Of a stretch of DNA of 64,000 nt, positions 54,142 through 62,943 are shown piece after piece. The stretch is taken from positions 1-64,000 of the forward strand of contig NZ_JAHWGH010000011.1 of assembly GCF_019334305.1 (NCBI RefSeq), written 5' to 3'. Each line of letters opens with the position of its first letter. Within the stretch, counting starts at the first letter, position 1. Made by a program: the position numbers and the translations under genes. Below the pieces are notes generated by a model that worked only from the letters and a program-made list of their open reading frames with translations, had not been told where the DNA came from and searched no databases. This DNA comes from Rossellomorea orangium (GTDB taxonomy: Bacteria; Bacillota; Bacilli; Bacillales; Bacillaceae_B).

Positions 54142-56304
54142 TTATTTTTCCAATTTGAACGTGTGTTCCATGGTGTCCTTGCTGTTTCTTCCTATATAAA
54201 CCGTAAACATTCCCGGGTCACTCTTAAACTGAAGGTCTGAGTGATGATATCTTAACTGATCTTCCGTTAACGTAAACGTGATATCTGTCGCTTCACCGGG
54301 CTTCAGGCTGATTTTCCTGAAATCCTTCAATTCCTTCACAGGGCGGATGACTTCACCGCTGTGATCGCGAATATAGAGCTGTACGACTTCCTCGCCAGCG
54401 ACAGGACCGTCATTCAGAACAGTAATGGAAATGTCCAGTGGCTGTTCTTCGGTCATCGTTTCACAGGTCAATTTCAAGTCGGAATACGTAAACGTCGTGT
54501 AGCTCAAACCGTATCCGAATGGAAGCAGCGGCTCGTTCGGGATGTCCAGGTATTGTGACACATATCGTTCCTGGGCATCGGGTGCGCCTTGAGGTCTCCC
54601 GGTATTGAAGTGGTTATAATAAACGGGAACCTGCCCGACATGATAAGGGAAGGACATCGTTAACCGCCCGGAAGGATTCACGTCTCCGTACAATAAGTCG
54701 GCAACGGCGTGTCCGCCTTCTGTACCCGGATACCAAGCTTCCAATACTGCGTCGGTTTCGTCCAATACTCCATGAAGGTCGAGTGGACGTCCATTAAAGA
54801 GGACCGCCACCATTGGCTTGTCCAGCGTTTTTAATTCCCTGATGAGTTGTAATTGAGCAGAAGGGAGCTGGATATTCGCCCTGCATCCGGCTTCACCGCT
54901 CATATCGGAATCTTCCCCTAAGGCCAATACGATGACATCCGCATTCTCGGCTGCTTTCACCGCTTCTTTTATTTGTGCGTCTGTGATCGTCTCAATGTCA
55001 CACCCTTTGGCGACGGTCAAGGAGCCAATTTTTGAAAGGATTCCTTCTTTCACTGTAACGGCGTCATCCCTTGATCCAAGCCAGGACCACGGTCCCAATA
55101 TGTCCCCGCTCTCCGCGAAAGGACCGATCAGCGCCACTTTTTGTTCCTTTTTAAGTGGGAGGACGTGATGTTCGTTTTTTAACAATACAGAGGATTTCCC
55201 TGCCAGTTCCCGTGCGGCTTTTCGATGTGCTGCGCTCATGATCACTTCCGCTTCCAAATCTGCATTTGCGCCACGATACGGATTCTCGAACAAGCCGAGC
55301 TTCTGCTTCAACTGTAAAATCCGCAATACGGCTTCATCAATCAGTGACTCGTCTACCATTTGTTCTTTTACGAGTTCTTTTAAGTGATGCACATAGGCGG
55401 TCGTCATCATCTCAATATCAAGGCCGGCCGTAATCGCCTTTAAAGCCGCTTCTTTTTCATTCTCCGCCACTCCATGGGGGATCATTTCCTTCACGGCTCC
55501 CCAATCGGAAATGAGGACTCCGTCAAAGCCCATTTCTTCACGCAGCATCTCTCGCATCAACCGTTTGTTCCCGGTTGCAGGAATCCCGAAGACCGTGTTA
55601 AAGGCAGTCATCACCATTTCACAGCCTTCATCCAGGGCCGCTTGATAGGCAGGAAGGTAATTCTCCCGAAGCTCCCGTTCGGACATATCGACGGTATTGT
55701 AATCACGTCCGCCTTCTGGTGCCCCGTATGCGGCGAAATGCTTCACACAGGCAGCCACCCGTTCTGTATCCGTCGTCAACTCTTTCCCTTGGAAACCGCG
55801 GACGAAAGCCCGTGCGAATTCACTATTAAGGAAAGGGTCTTCTCCCGTCGATTCCATCACTCTTCCCCAGCGGGGGTCCCTCACAAGATCGACCATCGGG
55901 GCAAACGTGACATGGACGCCGGAAACGGAAGCTTCCCTCGCTGCAATCTCCGCACTTTTTTCCGTCAGTTCGAGATCCCATGAACAGCCGATCGCCAGTG
56001 GGACCGGGAAGATCGTCTTAAAGCCGTGGACAATATCGGACATGAAGAGAAGCGGGATACCCAACCGGTTCTCTTCCAGGTGGGTGCGTTGTATATTGAT
56101 GATTTCCTGTGCACCGGATGCCCCGAGGACCGATCCGCTGTTCTGGACGGTATCGCCGGACACTCCCATCTCTGCCATCGGTCCTGTAATCTGACCCTGC
56201 TCTTTAGCCCCTTTGAAAAAAGGCGTTGCTAACTGCATCAGCTGGGCGATCTTTTCATCTAACGTCATTTGTTCCAATAATGATTGCAGCTTGTTTTCGC
56301 TCAT
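54142..56304 (-). CDS. beta-glucosidase, glycoside hydrolase family 3
   Basis: A 720-residue cytoplasmic GH3 enzyme (BglX-like) that removes terminal beta-glucose. It has an N-terminal TIM barrel (to ~330; DPRWGRVMESTGEDPFLNSE, CVKHFAAYGAPEGGRDYNTV), with the nucleophile Asp in GVLISDWGAVKEM (about 250), an (alpha/beta)6 sandwich (~375-570; ALGEDSDMSGEAGCRANIQL) and a C-terminal fibronectin-III-like domain. The ATG at 56304 has AGGGGG at 8 bases; the longer frame upstream lacks a site. It is followed 19 bases later by the GH94 gene, the same pairing as in the Listeria sophorose locus. Confidence 0.92.
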   Translation of the reverse strand: MSENKLQSLLEQMTLDEKIAQLMQLATPFFKGAKEQGQITGPMAEMGVSGDTVQNSGSVLGASGAQEIINIQRTHLEENRLGIPLLFMSDIVHGFKTIFPVPLAIGCSWDLELTEKSAEIAAREASVSGVHVTFAPMVDLVRDPRWGRVMESTGEDPFLNSEFARAFVRGFQGKELTTDTERVAACVKHFAAYGAPEGGRDYNTVDMSERELRENYLPAYQAALDEGCEMVMTAFNTVFGIPATGNKRLMREMLREEMGFDGVLISDWGAVKEMIPHGVAENEKEAALKAITAGLDIEMMTTAYVHHLKELVKEQMVDESLIDEAVLRILQLKQKLGLFENPYRGANADLEAEVIMSAAHRKAARELAGKSSVLLKNEHHVLPLKKEQKVALIGPFAESGDILGPWSWLGSRDDAVTVKEGILSKIGSLTVAKGCDIETITDAQIKEAVKAAENADVIVLALGEDSDMSGEAGCRANIQLPSAQLQLIRELKTLDKPMVAVLFNGRPLDLHGVLDETDAVLEAWYPGTEGGHAVADLLYGDVNPSGRLTMSFPYHVGQVPVYYNHFNTGRPQGAPDAQERYVSQYLDIPNEPLLPFGYGLSYTTFTYSDLKLTCETMTEEQPLDISITVLNDGPVAGEEVVQLYIRDHSGEVIRPVKELKDFRKISLKPGEATDITFTLTEDQLRYHHSDLQFKSDPGMFTVYIGRNSKDTMEHTFKLEK

Positions 56305-56679
56305 TGGTAGGCCCCCTGTATTGAAATTTTTCATAAAGGTGTGTGAATTAGTGAAACGTTTCGAATAACAATTGAGTTGAATTATAAGCGCGTTCCCTTC
56401 AGCCGTCAACCCGGATTGTGGTATCCAAAAACTACCTATGACCTCGATGTATCAGTGTTTTATTGGTAATGTAGAGGCTTGGGGCGAGCTTAATTCATTT
56501 TCAATTCAGTAATTTCTAAAAAAGTGTTGAAAGCGTATACACGTTTGATTATAATATAGTCATCGAAACGTTTCAATAACTTGAATGATTTTTCAGAATA
56601 ACAATCAACGAAGTCTCATTCAATGACGCTTTACCATTTTTACAAGTTTAAAAACCAATGGAAATGGAGATGGGGAAAC
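56305..56679. promoter_or_regulatory. divergent control region of the beta-glucooligosaccharide locus
   Basis: For the plus-strand transporter operon, TTGAAA (56527-56532) and TATAAT (56550-56555) are spaced by exactly 17 bases. TGAAAGCGTATACA (56528-56541) is a cre-like box with one mismatch over the -35, and CGAAACGTTTCA (56564-56575) is a LacI-type palindrome at the transcription start. A mirror copy, TGAAACGTTTCG (56352-56363), lies in the leader of the divergent GH3 gene. Both halves thus appear to be controlled by one LacI-family protein, probably that at 61594. Confidence 0.72.
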
Positions 56680-57912
56680 ATGAGAAAGAAAATGTGGTCT
56701 TTACTGCTGATCGGTCTTCTGGCGTTGTCCACGATCCTTACCGCTTGCGGAGGCAACGGTGAATCGAAGGATGGGAAGAAAGAAATCACCGTCTGGGCGA
56801 TGGGTGAAGAAGGTAAGAAGTTAAAGGAAATGGCTTCGAAGTTTGAAGAAGAAAACAAAGATATCTCAGTGAAAATACAAGCGATCCCTTGGGGAAATGC
56901 ACATGATAAATTACTGACGGCCGTCGCTTCCGGAAATGGCCCGGATGTCCTTCAATTAGGAACAACTTGGGTACCTGAATTCGCTGATGCAGGGGCGCTG
57001 CTCGACTTGACTCCTTATTTGGAAGATTATCCGGAATTCAAACCGGAAAATTACTTCGAAGGCTCCGTCACTTCTATGAAGTATGACGATAAAGTTATCG
57101 GAGTTCCATGGTATATCGATACACGCGTACTATACTATCGCACAGATCTATTGAAAGAAGTCGGCTACGACAAGGCACCTGCTACGTGGGATGAACTGAA
57201 GGATGCCGCAGGGAAACTGAATGACCGCGGGGATGATGTATACGGTCTTGATATCGACCGAAATGACCAGATCACTCCATTCATCTTTGCATGGCAGAAT
57301 GGATATGAGTTCGAAGGAAAAGATAAGATGAACTTTGATTCCCCTGAATTCAAAGAAGCGACACAGTATTACACAGACTACTTCAAAGAAGGAATCAGTC
57401 CTACAACAGAAGGAATCGATATCGTACAGGCATTTAAAGACGGCATGAAGCCAATGTTCTTCAGTGGTCCTTGGATGATCAACATTATCAACGACCAGGC
57501 ACCTGACTTAAAGGATAAATGGGCTGTAGCCGTCATGCCTAAGAAAGAAACGAACACTTCAAGCATGGGTGGATCGAATCTATCCGTCTTCCATAATTCT
57601 GAGAATGTGGACGAGTCCCTGAAATTCATTTCATATATGAATAAAGTGGACACGCAAATGGAATGGCTGGACGTATCAAATACACTTCCTTCACGTGTCG
57701 ATGCATGGGAGGAGCCGAAGCTGAAAGAAGATCCGATGCTATCCGTTTTCGGTCAACAATTGGAAAATACGAAAGCATCACCGCAAATCAAAGAATTTGA
57801 AGTGATTGCACAAGAGTTCCTTTCTACCATTGAAAAGATCACGGTCGGTGGAGCCGATGTGGACAAAGAGCTTGAGAACTTCAACAAGAAAGCAAATGAA
57901 ATCGTAGAATAG
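56680..57912 (+). CDS. sugar ABC transporter substrate-binding lipoprotein
   Basis: A 410-residue family 1 solute-binding protein. The signal peptide has the lipobox ILTACGG; the mature domain begins EITVWAMGEEGKKLKEMASK. By position it corresponds to the sophorooligosaccharide-binding protein of the Listeria locus. The ATG at 56680 has GGAGATGGGG just upstream; an in-frame ATG at 56623 has no site. A hairpin follows, so it should be expressed above the permeases. Confidence 0.88.
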   Translation: MRKKMWSLLLIGLLALSTILTACGGNGESKDGKKEITVWAMGEEGKKLKEMASKFEEENKDISVKIQAIPWGNAHDKLLTAVASGNGPDVLQLGTTWVPEFADAGALLDLTPYLEDYPEFKPENYFEGSVTSMKYDDKVIGVPWYIDTRVLYYRTDLLKEVGYDKAPATWDELKDAAGKLNDRGDDVYGLDIDRNDQITPFIFAWQNGYEFEGKDKMNFDSPEFKEATQYYTDYFKEGISPTTEGIDIVQAFKDGMKPMFFSGPWMINIINDQAPDLKDKWAVAVMPKKETNTSSMGGSNLSVFHNSENVDESLKFISYMNKVDTQMEWLDVSNTLPSRVDAWEEPKLKEDPMLSVFGQQLENTKASPQIKEFEVIAQEFLSTIEKITVGGADVDKELENFNKKANEIVE

Positions 57913-57950
57913 TAAGCAAGACCAATAAACAAAACCGACGCTTGCATAAA

Positions 57951-57995
57951 AATAAAATGGAGTTACAGGCGTACAGCCTGAACTCCATTTTTAGA
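57951..57995 (+). terminator. intra-operon terminator after the binding-protein gene
   Basis: AAAATGGAGTT and AACTCCATTTT pair, with an inner AGGC/GCCT stem, and TTTA follows. It probably reduces read-through into the permease genes. Confidence 0.75.
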
Positions 57996-58029
57996 ATCAT
58001 TTTGCGTACGTTTAGATAGGTGGGATATC

Positions 58030-58932
58030 ATGAGCAATGGATGGAAAAACAGCATCAATAAAAATAAGCATCCCTATGTGTTTATTGCTCCTGCAGTGAT
58101 CATTTTGACCGTTTTCAGTATTGTTCCTATTATCGTAGCGTTTTTGATCAGTTTCACAGACCTTGACCTAAAAGGTCTCGCCGACTGGTCGAATGTCAGC
58201 TTCATCGGCATGGACAATTATTCTGCCTTATTTTCTGACGAGTTGTTTCATAAGTCGATCTTCAACACATTATTTTATGTCATCATCGGAGTGCCGCTTG
58301 TCATCATGTTCTCACTGGGTATCGCCCTACTGTTGAACTATGGGACAAGTAAGCTGTTTACGGTATTCCGGGGCGTATACTACATGCCTTCGATTACGAA
58401 TATCATCGCCGTTGCCGTCATTTGGGGGTTCTTATACAATACGGAATACGGATTATTCAACTATATTTTATCACTGCTCGATGTCGGGAAGATTCCTTGG
58501 TTAGGAGAGCCAACGATCGCCAAGCTATCGTTGATTGTGTTAGCCGTATGGAAAGGGGTCGGGATCAATATGATCATCTTTCTCGCTGCCCTGCAGGGTA
58601 TTCCAAAGTCTTATTATGAAGCGGCGGAAATGGATGGGGCGAACCGCTGGCAGGTACTGTGGAATGTCACGATCCCGTTACTGCGCTATGCCACTTTCTT
58701 CGTCACGGTCACGACACTGATCGGATGGCTGCAATTCTTCGAAGAACCATTTGTCATGACGAATGGAGGTCCTCTTGACGGAACGATCTCGATGGCACTC
58801 TTCATCTATCAAAAAGGGTTCCAGTTCAGTGAATTTGGCTATGCGGCAGCAGGATCATTCATCCTGTTCATCATCATCATTATCATCACGCTTCTTCAAT
58901 TCAAGATGAGAAAATCTGATACAGAATATTAA
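58030..58932 (+). CDS. sugar ABC transporter permease (MalF-type)
   Basis: A 300-residue permease with six spans. The EAA loop reads IPKSYYEAAEMDGANRWQVL followed by NVTIPLLRY. It pairs with the next gene and the preceding binding protein. No ATPase gene is in the operon, so a shared MsmX-type ATPase is likely. TAGGTGGGA precedes the ATG. Confidence 0.92.
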   Translation: MSNGWKNSINKNKHPYVFIAPAVIILTVFSIVPIIVAFLISFTDLDLKGLADWSNVSFIGMDNYSALFSDELFHKSIFNTLFYVIIGVPLVIMFSLGIALLLNYGTSKLFTVFRGVYYMPSITNIIAVAVIWGFLYNTEYGLFNYILSLLDVGKIPWLGEPTIAKLSLIVLAVWKGVGINMIIFLAALQGIPKSYYEAAEMDGANRWQVLWNVTIPLLRYATFFVTVTTLIGWLQFFEEPFVMTNGGPLDGTISMALFIYQKGFQFSEFGYAAAGSFILFIIIIIITLLQFKMRKSDTEY

Positions 58933-58964
58933 GAACGAAACTATACAGTATCGGGGCTGAATAT

Positions 58965-59795
58965 ATGAAAACCAAAACAACGAAAACGAAGGTGGAAAAG
59001 CTCTTTATCATCCTGTTGCTTGCTCTCGGAGGCATCATTGTCTCCGTTCCTTTCATATGGATGATCTCAAGCTCATTCAAGCCGGAAAGCGAAGTGCTCC
59101 AAATTCCGCCAAGCCTGATTCCGGAAAATCCGACACTCGAAAATTACGTAAATTTATTTGAAAGCATGAATTTCGGTGTGTATTTACGAAACACCCTGAT
59201 CATCGTGTTATTCTCTTTTGTTGGCTTATTCTTTAATGCCATGGCCGGGTATGGATTTGCCAAGTATCAATTCAAAGGCAGGGAGAAAATCTTCTATATC
59301 GTGCTCGCCACGATGATGATCCCGGCACAGGTTACGATGATCCCGGTCTATTTGATCCTGAATGAAATGGGACTGACAAATACCATGACGGGGATCGTGC
59401 TGCCTGGTCTCGCCGCTGCCTTCAGTATTTTCTTATTCAGGCAGTTCATGACGACGATCCCGACGGACCTGATCGAAGCAGCCAGGCTCGACGGGGCAGG
59501 GGAATTCTATATTTTCTTCCGGTTGATCGTGCCGATCGCAAAGCCGATCTTCGCCGTGCAGGGAATCCTGACGTTTATCGGAGCATGGAACAGCTTCTTA
59601 TGGCCGTTGATCATTGCCAACGATGAAAGTCTCTACACATTGTCTGTCGGACTTTCATTGTTGCAGGGACAATATGCCAACAATTTCGGCCTGCAGATGG
59701 CCGGGGCTGCCTTCATGGTCGTACCGATCATCATCATCTTCTCCTTCTTCCAGAAGTATATCGTCGAAGGATTTACGATGTCGGGCATTAAGTGA
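58965..59795 (+). CDS. sugar ABC transporter permease (MalG-type)
   Basis: A 276-residue permease with six spans. The EAA loop reads IPTDLIEAARLDGAGEFYIF followed by RLIVPIAKP. It is the second transmembrane subunit of the beta-glucooligosaccharide importer and lies 32 bases after its partner. Confidence 0.92.
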   Translation: MKTKTTKTKVEKLFIILLLALGGIIVSVPFIWMISSSFKPESEVLQIPPSLIPENPTLENYVNLFESMNFGVYLRNTLIIVLFSFVGLFFNAMAGYGFAKYQFKGREKIFYIVLATMMIPAQVTMIPVYLILNEMGLTNTMTGIVLPGLAAAFSIFLFRQFMTTIPTDLIEAARLDGAGEFYIFFRLIVPIAKPIFAVQGILTFIGAWNSFLWPLIIANDESLYTLSVGLSLLQGQYANNFGLQMAGAAFMVVPIIIIFSFFQKYIVEGFTMSGIK

Positions 59796-59801
59796 GTGAC
59801 G

Positions 59802-59840
59802 TGTACCAGGTACAAATCAGGATGATTGTACCTGGTACAT
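59802..59840 (+). repeat. inverted repeat TGTACCAGGTACA between the permease and GH13 genes
   Basis: TGTACCAGGTACAAATCA and TGATTGTACCTGGTACA form a stem of about 16 bp with one mismatch. TTTCTTTG follows, so it could be a weak terminator or an mRNA-stabilising hairpin. Each arm is itself close to palindromic (GTACCAGGTAC). Confidence 0.6.
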
Positions 59841-59876
59841 TTCTTTGATTAGTAGTTGAAAACATGAGGTGAAACG

Positions 59877-61526
59877 ATGGAAAAAGCATGGTGGCAGAAA
59901 TCCACAATTTATCAAATATATCCGAGAAGCTTCAATGATTCCAACGGGGACGGAATCGGGGATCTCGAAGGCATCATCGAAAAGCTTAATTATCTCCAGC
60001 TTCTCGGAATCGATATCATCTGGTTAAGCCCTGTCTATCAATCCCCGAACGATGACAACGGCTACGACATCAGCAACTATTATGACATCATGTCCGATTT
60101 CGGTACGATGGACGACATGGAGAGATTAATAGAGGAAGCAAAGGAGCAGGACATCCACATCATGATGGACCTCGTCATCAACCATACGTCAGATGAGCAC
60201 CACTGGTTCAAGGAGTCGAGGAAATCAAAGGAAAACCCTTATCGGGATTATTATATTTGGAGAGAGAGTGAGAGCGGTCCCCCAAGTGATATCACCTCCG
60301 TCTTCAGCGGATCCGCTTGGGAATGGGATGAACGGACAGACGAGTATTACTTTCATCTCTTCAGCAAAAAACAGCCCGACCTCAATCTTCATAACCCGGA
60401 AGTCCGTGAGCATCTGTACAAGATGATGAACTTCTGGCTCAGTAAAGGAGTCAGTGGATTCCGCATGGATGTGATCGATCTGATCGGGAAGGAAGTCGAT
60501 GAAAACGTACTGACCGATGGGCCAAAGCTCCATGATTACTTACAGGAAATGAATGAAAAGGTCCTCTCTCGATATCCAACGGTCACGGTGGGGGAAACCC
60601 CTTCGGCTACGCCGGAAACCGCTCAGCTTTATACAGGGAAAGGACGGAATGAACTCGATATGGTGTTCACCTTTCAGCATATGTCCCTGGACGAAAGAGC
60701 GGGCGAAGGGAAATGGGCGTTAAAGGAACTGGATTTCACAGAGTTGAAGAAGGTGTTGAGCAAGTGGCAGACATCCCTTTTTCAGAAAGGATGGAACAGT
60801 TTATACTGGAATAATCACGACCAGCCACGTATCGTTTCTAGATGGGGGAACGACCAGGAATACCGGATCGAATCCGCCAAGATGCTCGCAACCGTCCTTC
60901 ACATGATGCAGGGTACGCCTTTCATTTACCAGGGGGAAGAAATCGGGATGACGAATATCGACTGGGACGATATCACCCGCTATCGGGATATTGAGACCAT
61001 TAATTACTATAAAGAGAAGAAATCAGAGGGCGTGCCGGAGCAGGAGATCATGCAATCGATCCGAACAAAAGGCCGCGACAATGCCAGGACCCCTTTTCAG
61101 TGGAATGATGATGATAATGGCGGATTTACAAATGGGGTACCTTGGATTGAAGTGAATGCGAACTATCACGAAATAAATGCTCTGGATGCAATGGGAAATC
61201 AAGACTCCATCTTTTATCATTATCAAAAGCTCATCGCATTGAGGAAACGATTGGATATCGTCATTTATGGAGAATATGAATTACTATTGGAGGACCACCC
61301 TGAAATCATGGCGTACACGAGGACATGGGAAGAACAAACCCTGTTGGTAGTGGCGAATTTCTATGGGGGGAATCCCCAATTCGAATTACCGGAACATGTC
61401 GATGATGCTCATACAACGCTCATCATCAGCAACTATTCTGATACAAGGGAACGACCATCGGAAATCCACACCCTTCGTCCGTACGAAGCGGTCGTGTATC
61501 TGATCGAAAAACAGCCAAATAATTGA
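59877..61526 (+). CDS. oligo-1,6-glucosidase / alpha-glucosidase, GH13
   Basis: A 549-residue GH13 enzyme of the oligo-1,6-glucosidase subfamily. It starts WWQKSTIYQIYPRSFNDSNG with conserved regions DLVINHTSD (I), GFRMDVIDLI (II, nucleophile Asp), VGETPSATPE (III, acid/base Glu) and NHDQPR (IV). Val after the nucleophile (MDVI) is the residue linked to alpha-1,6 preference. It is intracellular. It is odd beside beta-specific enzymes and may use alpha-glucosides taken up by the same importer. GAGGTGAAACG precedes the ATG. Its stop codon overlaps an operator for the next gene. Confidence 0.92.
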   Translation: MEKAWWQKSTIYQIYPRSFNDSNGDGIGDLEGIIEKLNYLQLLGIDIIWLSPVYQSPNDDNGYDISNYYDIMSDFGTMDDMERLIEEAKEQDIHIMMDLVINHTSDEHHWFKESRKSKENPYRDYYIWRESESGPPSDITSVFSGSAWEWDERTDEYYFHLFSKKQPDLNLHNPEVREHLYKMMNFWLSKGVSGFRMDVIDLIGKEVDENVLTDGPKLHDYLQEMNEKVLSRYPTVTVGETPSATPETAQLYTGKGRNELDMVFTFQHMSLDERAGEGKWALKELDFTELKKVLSKWQTSLFQKGWNSLYWNNHDQPRIVSRWGNDQEYRIESAKMLATVLHMMQGTPFIYQGEEIGMTNIDWDDITRYRDIETINYYKEKKSEGVPEQEIMQSIRTKGRDNARTPFQWNDDDNGGFTNGVPWIEVNANYHEINALDAMGNQDSIFYHYQKLIALRKRLDIVIYGEYELLLEDHPEIMAYTRTWEEQTLLVVANFYGGNPQFELPEHVDDAHTTLIISNYSDTRERPSEIHTLRPYEAVVYLIEKQPNN

Positions 61527-61544
61527 AACGCTTTCATGTATAAT
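61524..61544 (+). promoter_or_regulatory. operator and -10 box of the LacI gene
   Basis: TGAAACGCTTTCA (61524-61536) has the same GAAACG-TTTC arms as the operators at 56352 and 56564 and overlaps the GH13 stop codon. TATAAT (61539-61544) follows two bases later. The regulator probably represses itself. Confidence 0.6.
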
Positions 61545-61593
61545 GGAAAGAAGAAGGATGCCTTCATTTATAGAAGCAATAGGATGTGAACTT

Positions 61594-62583
61594 ATGGCAA
61601 CCATCAAAGATGTGGCCAAGCTTTCCGGAGTCGCCGTTTCGACCGCTTCTTATGCATTGAACAACAGTAAGAAAGTGAGCGAAGAAACGAGACAAAAGGT
61701 ACTGGCAGCAGCCAAACAATTGAATTACCAAAAAAACGGGCTTGCCTCCGATTTGAAAAGGACAAGCACCAATACAATCGCCTTAATATTGAGCGACCTC
61801 TCAGGTCCTTATTATTCTGAACTGATCAAGGGCGTACAGGATGTCACCTCCACGAACGGATATGACTTGATCGCATGCAGTTCCATCGGTGGAGTACAGT
61901 CGACCGCTGTGAAATTCCTGAAGGAAAAACGTGTCGACGGCGTCATCATCCTCGCTCATAATATCAGTGACGAGACGATTCTCGAGTCGGCAAGGGAAGG
62001 CTTTCCCATCGTGGTCCTCGACCGGGGGATCAAAAGCGACTACGTCACCCAGATTGAAGTCGATAATGTACACGGGGCGCTCGTGGCCACGGAGCACTTG
62101 ATCGAGAATGGCAGCAGGGATATCGCCTTTATCAGCGGACCATACAACTCCCATGACAACGAGCTTCGTTTCCAGGGTTTTCGGGAGGCACTTAACAAGC
62201 ACGGCATCGAATATAAATCAAAATGGAAGGTCTCAGGGGGCTTCACCCGTGAAGGAGGCTATCAGGCGACCAAAATGCTGATCGCTCAACGGGATGTCCC
62301 CCAGGCCATCTTCTACGCCAATGATGAAATGGCCATCGGCGGCCTGCAGGCACTGAACGAAAAAAACATTTCCGTACCGGGGGATATCTCCATCATCGGT
62401 TTCGATGATATCCAGCTGTCGGAATACGTGTCCCCGCCGTTGACGACCATGCGTCAGCCAAAATATGAAGCCGGTGCACTGGCCGTTCATCTCATCTTTC
62501 AAATGCTCATGAAAGAAGAAGTCGATTCGTATTACAAATTGACGACCGAGCTTGTTGAAAGGGAATCAGTGAAGAAACGTTAA
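61594..62583 (+). CDS. LacI family regulator of the beta-glucooligosaccharide locus
   Basis: A 329-residue repressor. The DNA-binding part is MATIKDVAKLSGVAVSTASY, with Ala-Ser-Tyr instead of the usual Val-Ser-Arg in the recognition helix; the effector domain spans about 60-329 (LILSDLSGPYYSELIKGVQD, VPGDISIIGFDDIQLSEYVS). The ATG at 61594 has AGGATGTGA at about 8 bases; the upstream frame from 61543 starts in the promoter. It is last in the transporter operon and is the likely reader of the GAAACGTTTC operators. Confidence 0.9.
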   Translation: MATIKDVAKLSGVAVSTASYALNNSKKVSEETRQKVLAAAKQLNYQKNGLASDLKRTSTNTIALILSDLSGPYYSELIKGVQDVTSTNGYDLIACSSIGGVQSTAVKFLKEKRVDGVIILAHNISDETILESAREGFPIVVLDRGIKSDYVTQIEVDNVHGALVATEHLIENGSRDIAFISGPYNSHDNELRFQGFREALNKHGIEYKSKWKVSGGFTREGGYQATKMLIAQRDVPQAIFYANDEMAIGGLQALNEKNISVPGDISIIGFDDIQLSEYVSPPLTTMRQPKYEAGALAVHLIFQMLMKEEVDSYYKLTTELVERESVKKR

Positions 62584-62591
62584 AATATGGA

Positions 62592-62636
62592 TCCTGCTCT
62601 TTCCTTGGTGTATGGGAGGGGGCAGGTTTTTTATTT
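62592..62636 (+). terminator. terminator after the LacI gene
   Basis: CCTGCTCTTTCC pairs, with some G-U pairs, with GGAGGGGGCAGG and is followed by six Ts. Confidence 0.75.
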
Positions 62637-62768
62637 GTGAAAAGATCATTGATATAAAAATAAAGATAGCGCTTACATATAAATCCTCGAAAAAACAGCT
62701 ATTGACTTCCCTTCACATACCCAGTATTATCCTTTATAAGATTATTTTTTGAAAATTACATACTTTCA

Positions 62769-62923
62769 ATTATCCAGAGTGACCGAGGGATCAGGCCCTA
62801 TGACGTCCGGCAACCTCCAGAAATGGAACGGTGCCAATTCCTGCAGAATGATTTCATTCTGAGAGATAAGTCGAGATAAACAGGCGATGCTTCTTTCAGT
62901 GGAAAGAGGCATTTTTTATTGGA
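62769..62923 (+). promoter_or_regulatory. SAM-I (S-box) riboswitch with terminator
   Basis: The aptamer (62769-62871) shows the S-box order TTATCCAGAGTGACCGAGGG, ATCAGGCCCTATGACGTCCGGCAACC (split here as ATCAGGCCCTATGA and GTCCGGCAACC), GGTGCCAATTCCTGCAGA and TGAGAGATAAG. The terminator hairpin (ATGCTTCTTTC/GAAAGAGGCAT, then six Ts) occupies 62886-62917. With S-adenosylmethionine bound, transcription of metN should stop here. Confidence 0.95.
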
Positions 62924-62943
62924 CAAAAAAAGGGGTGTGCACA

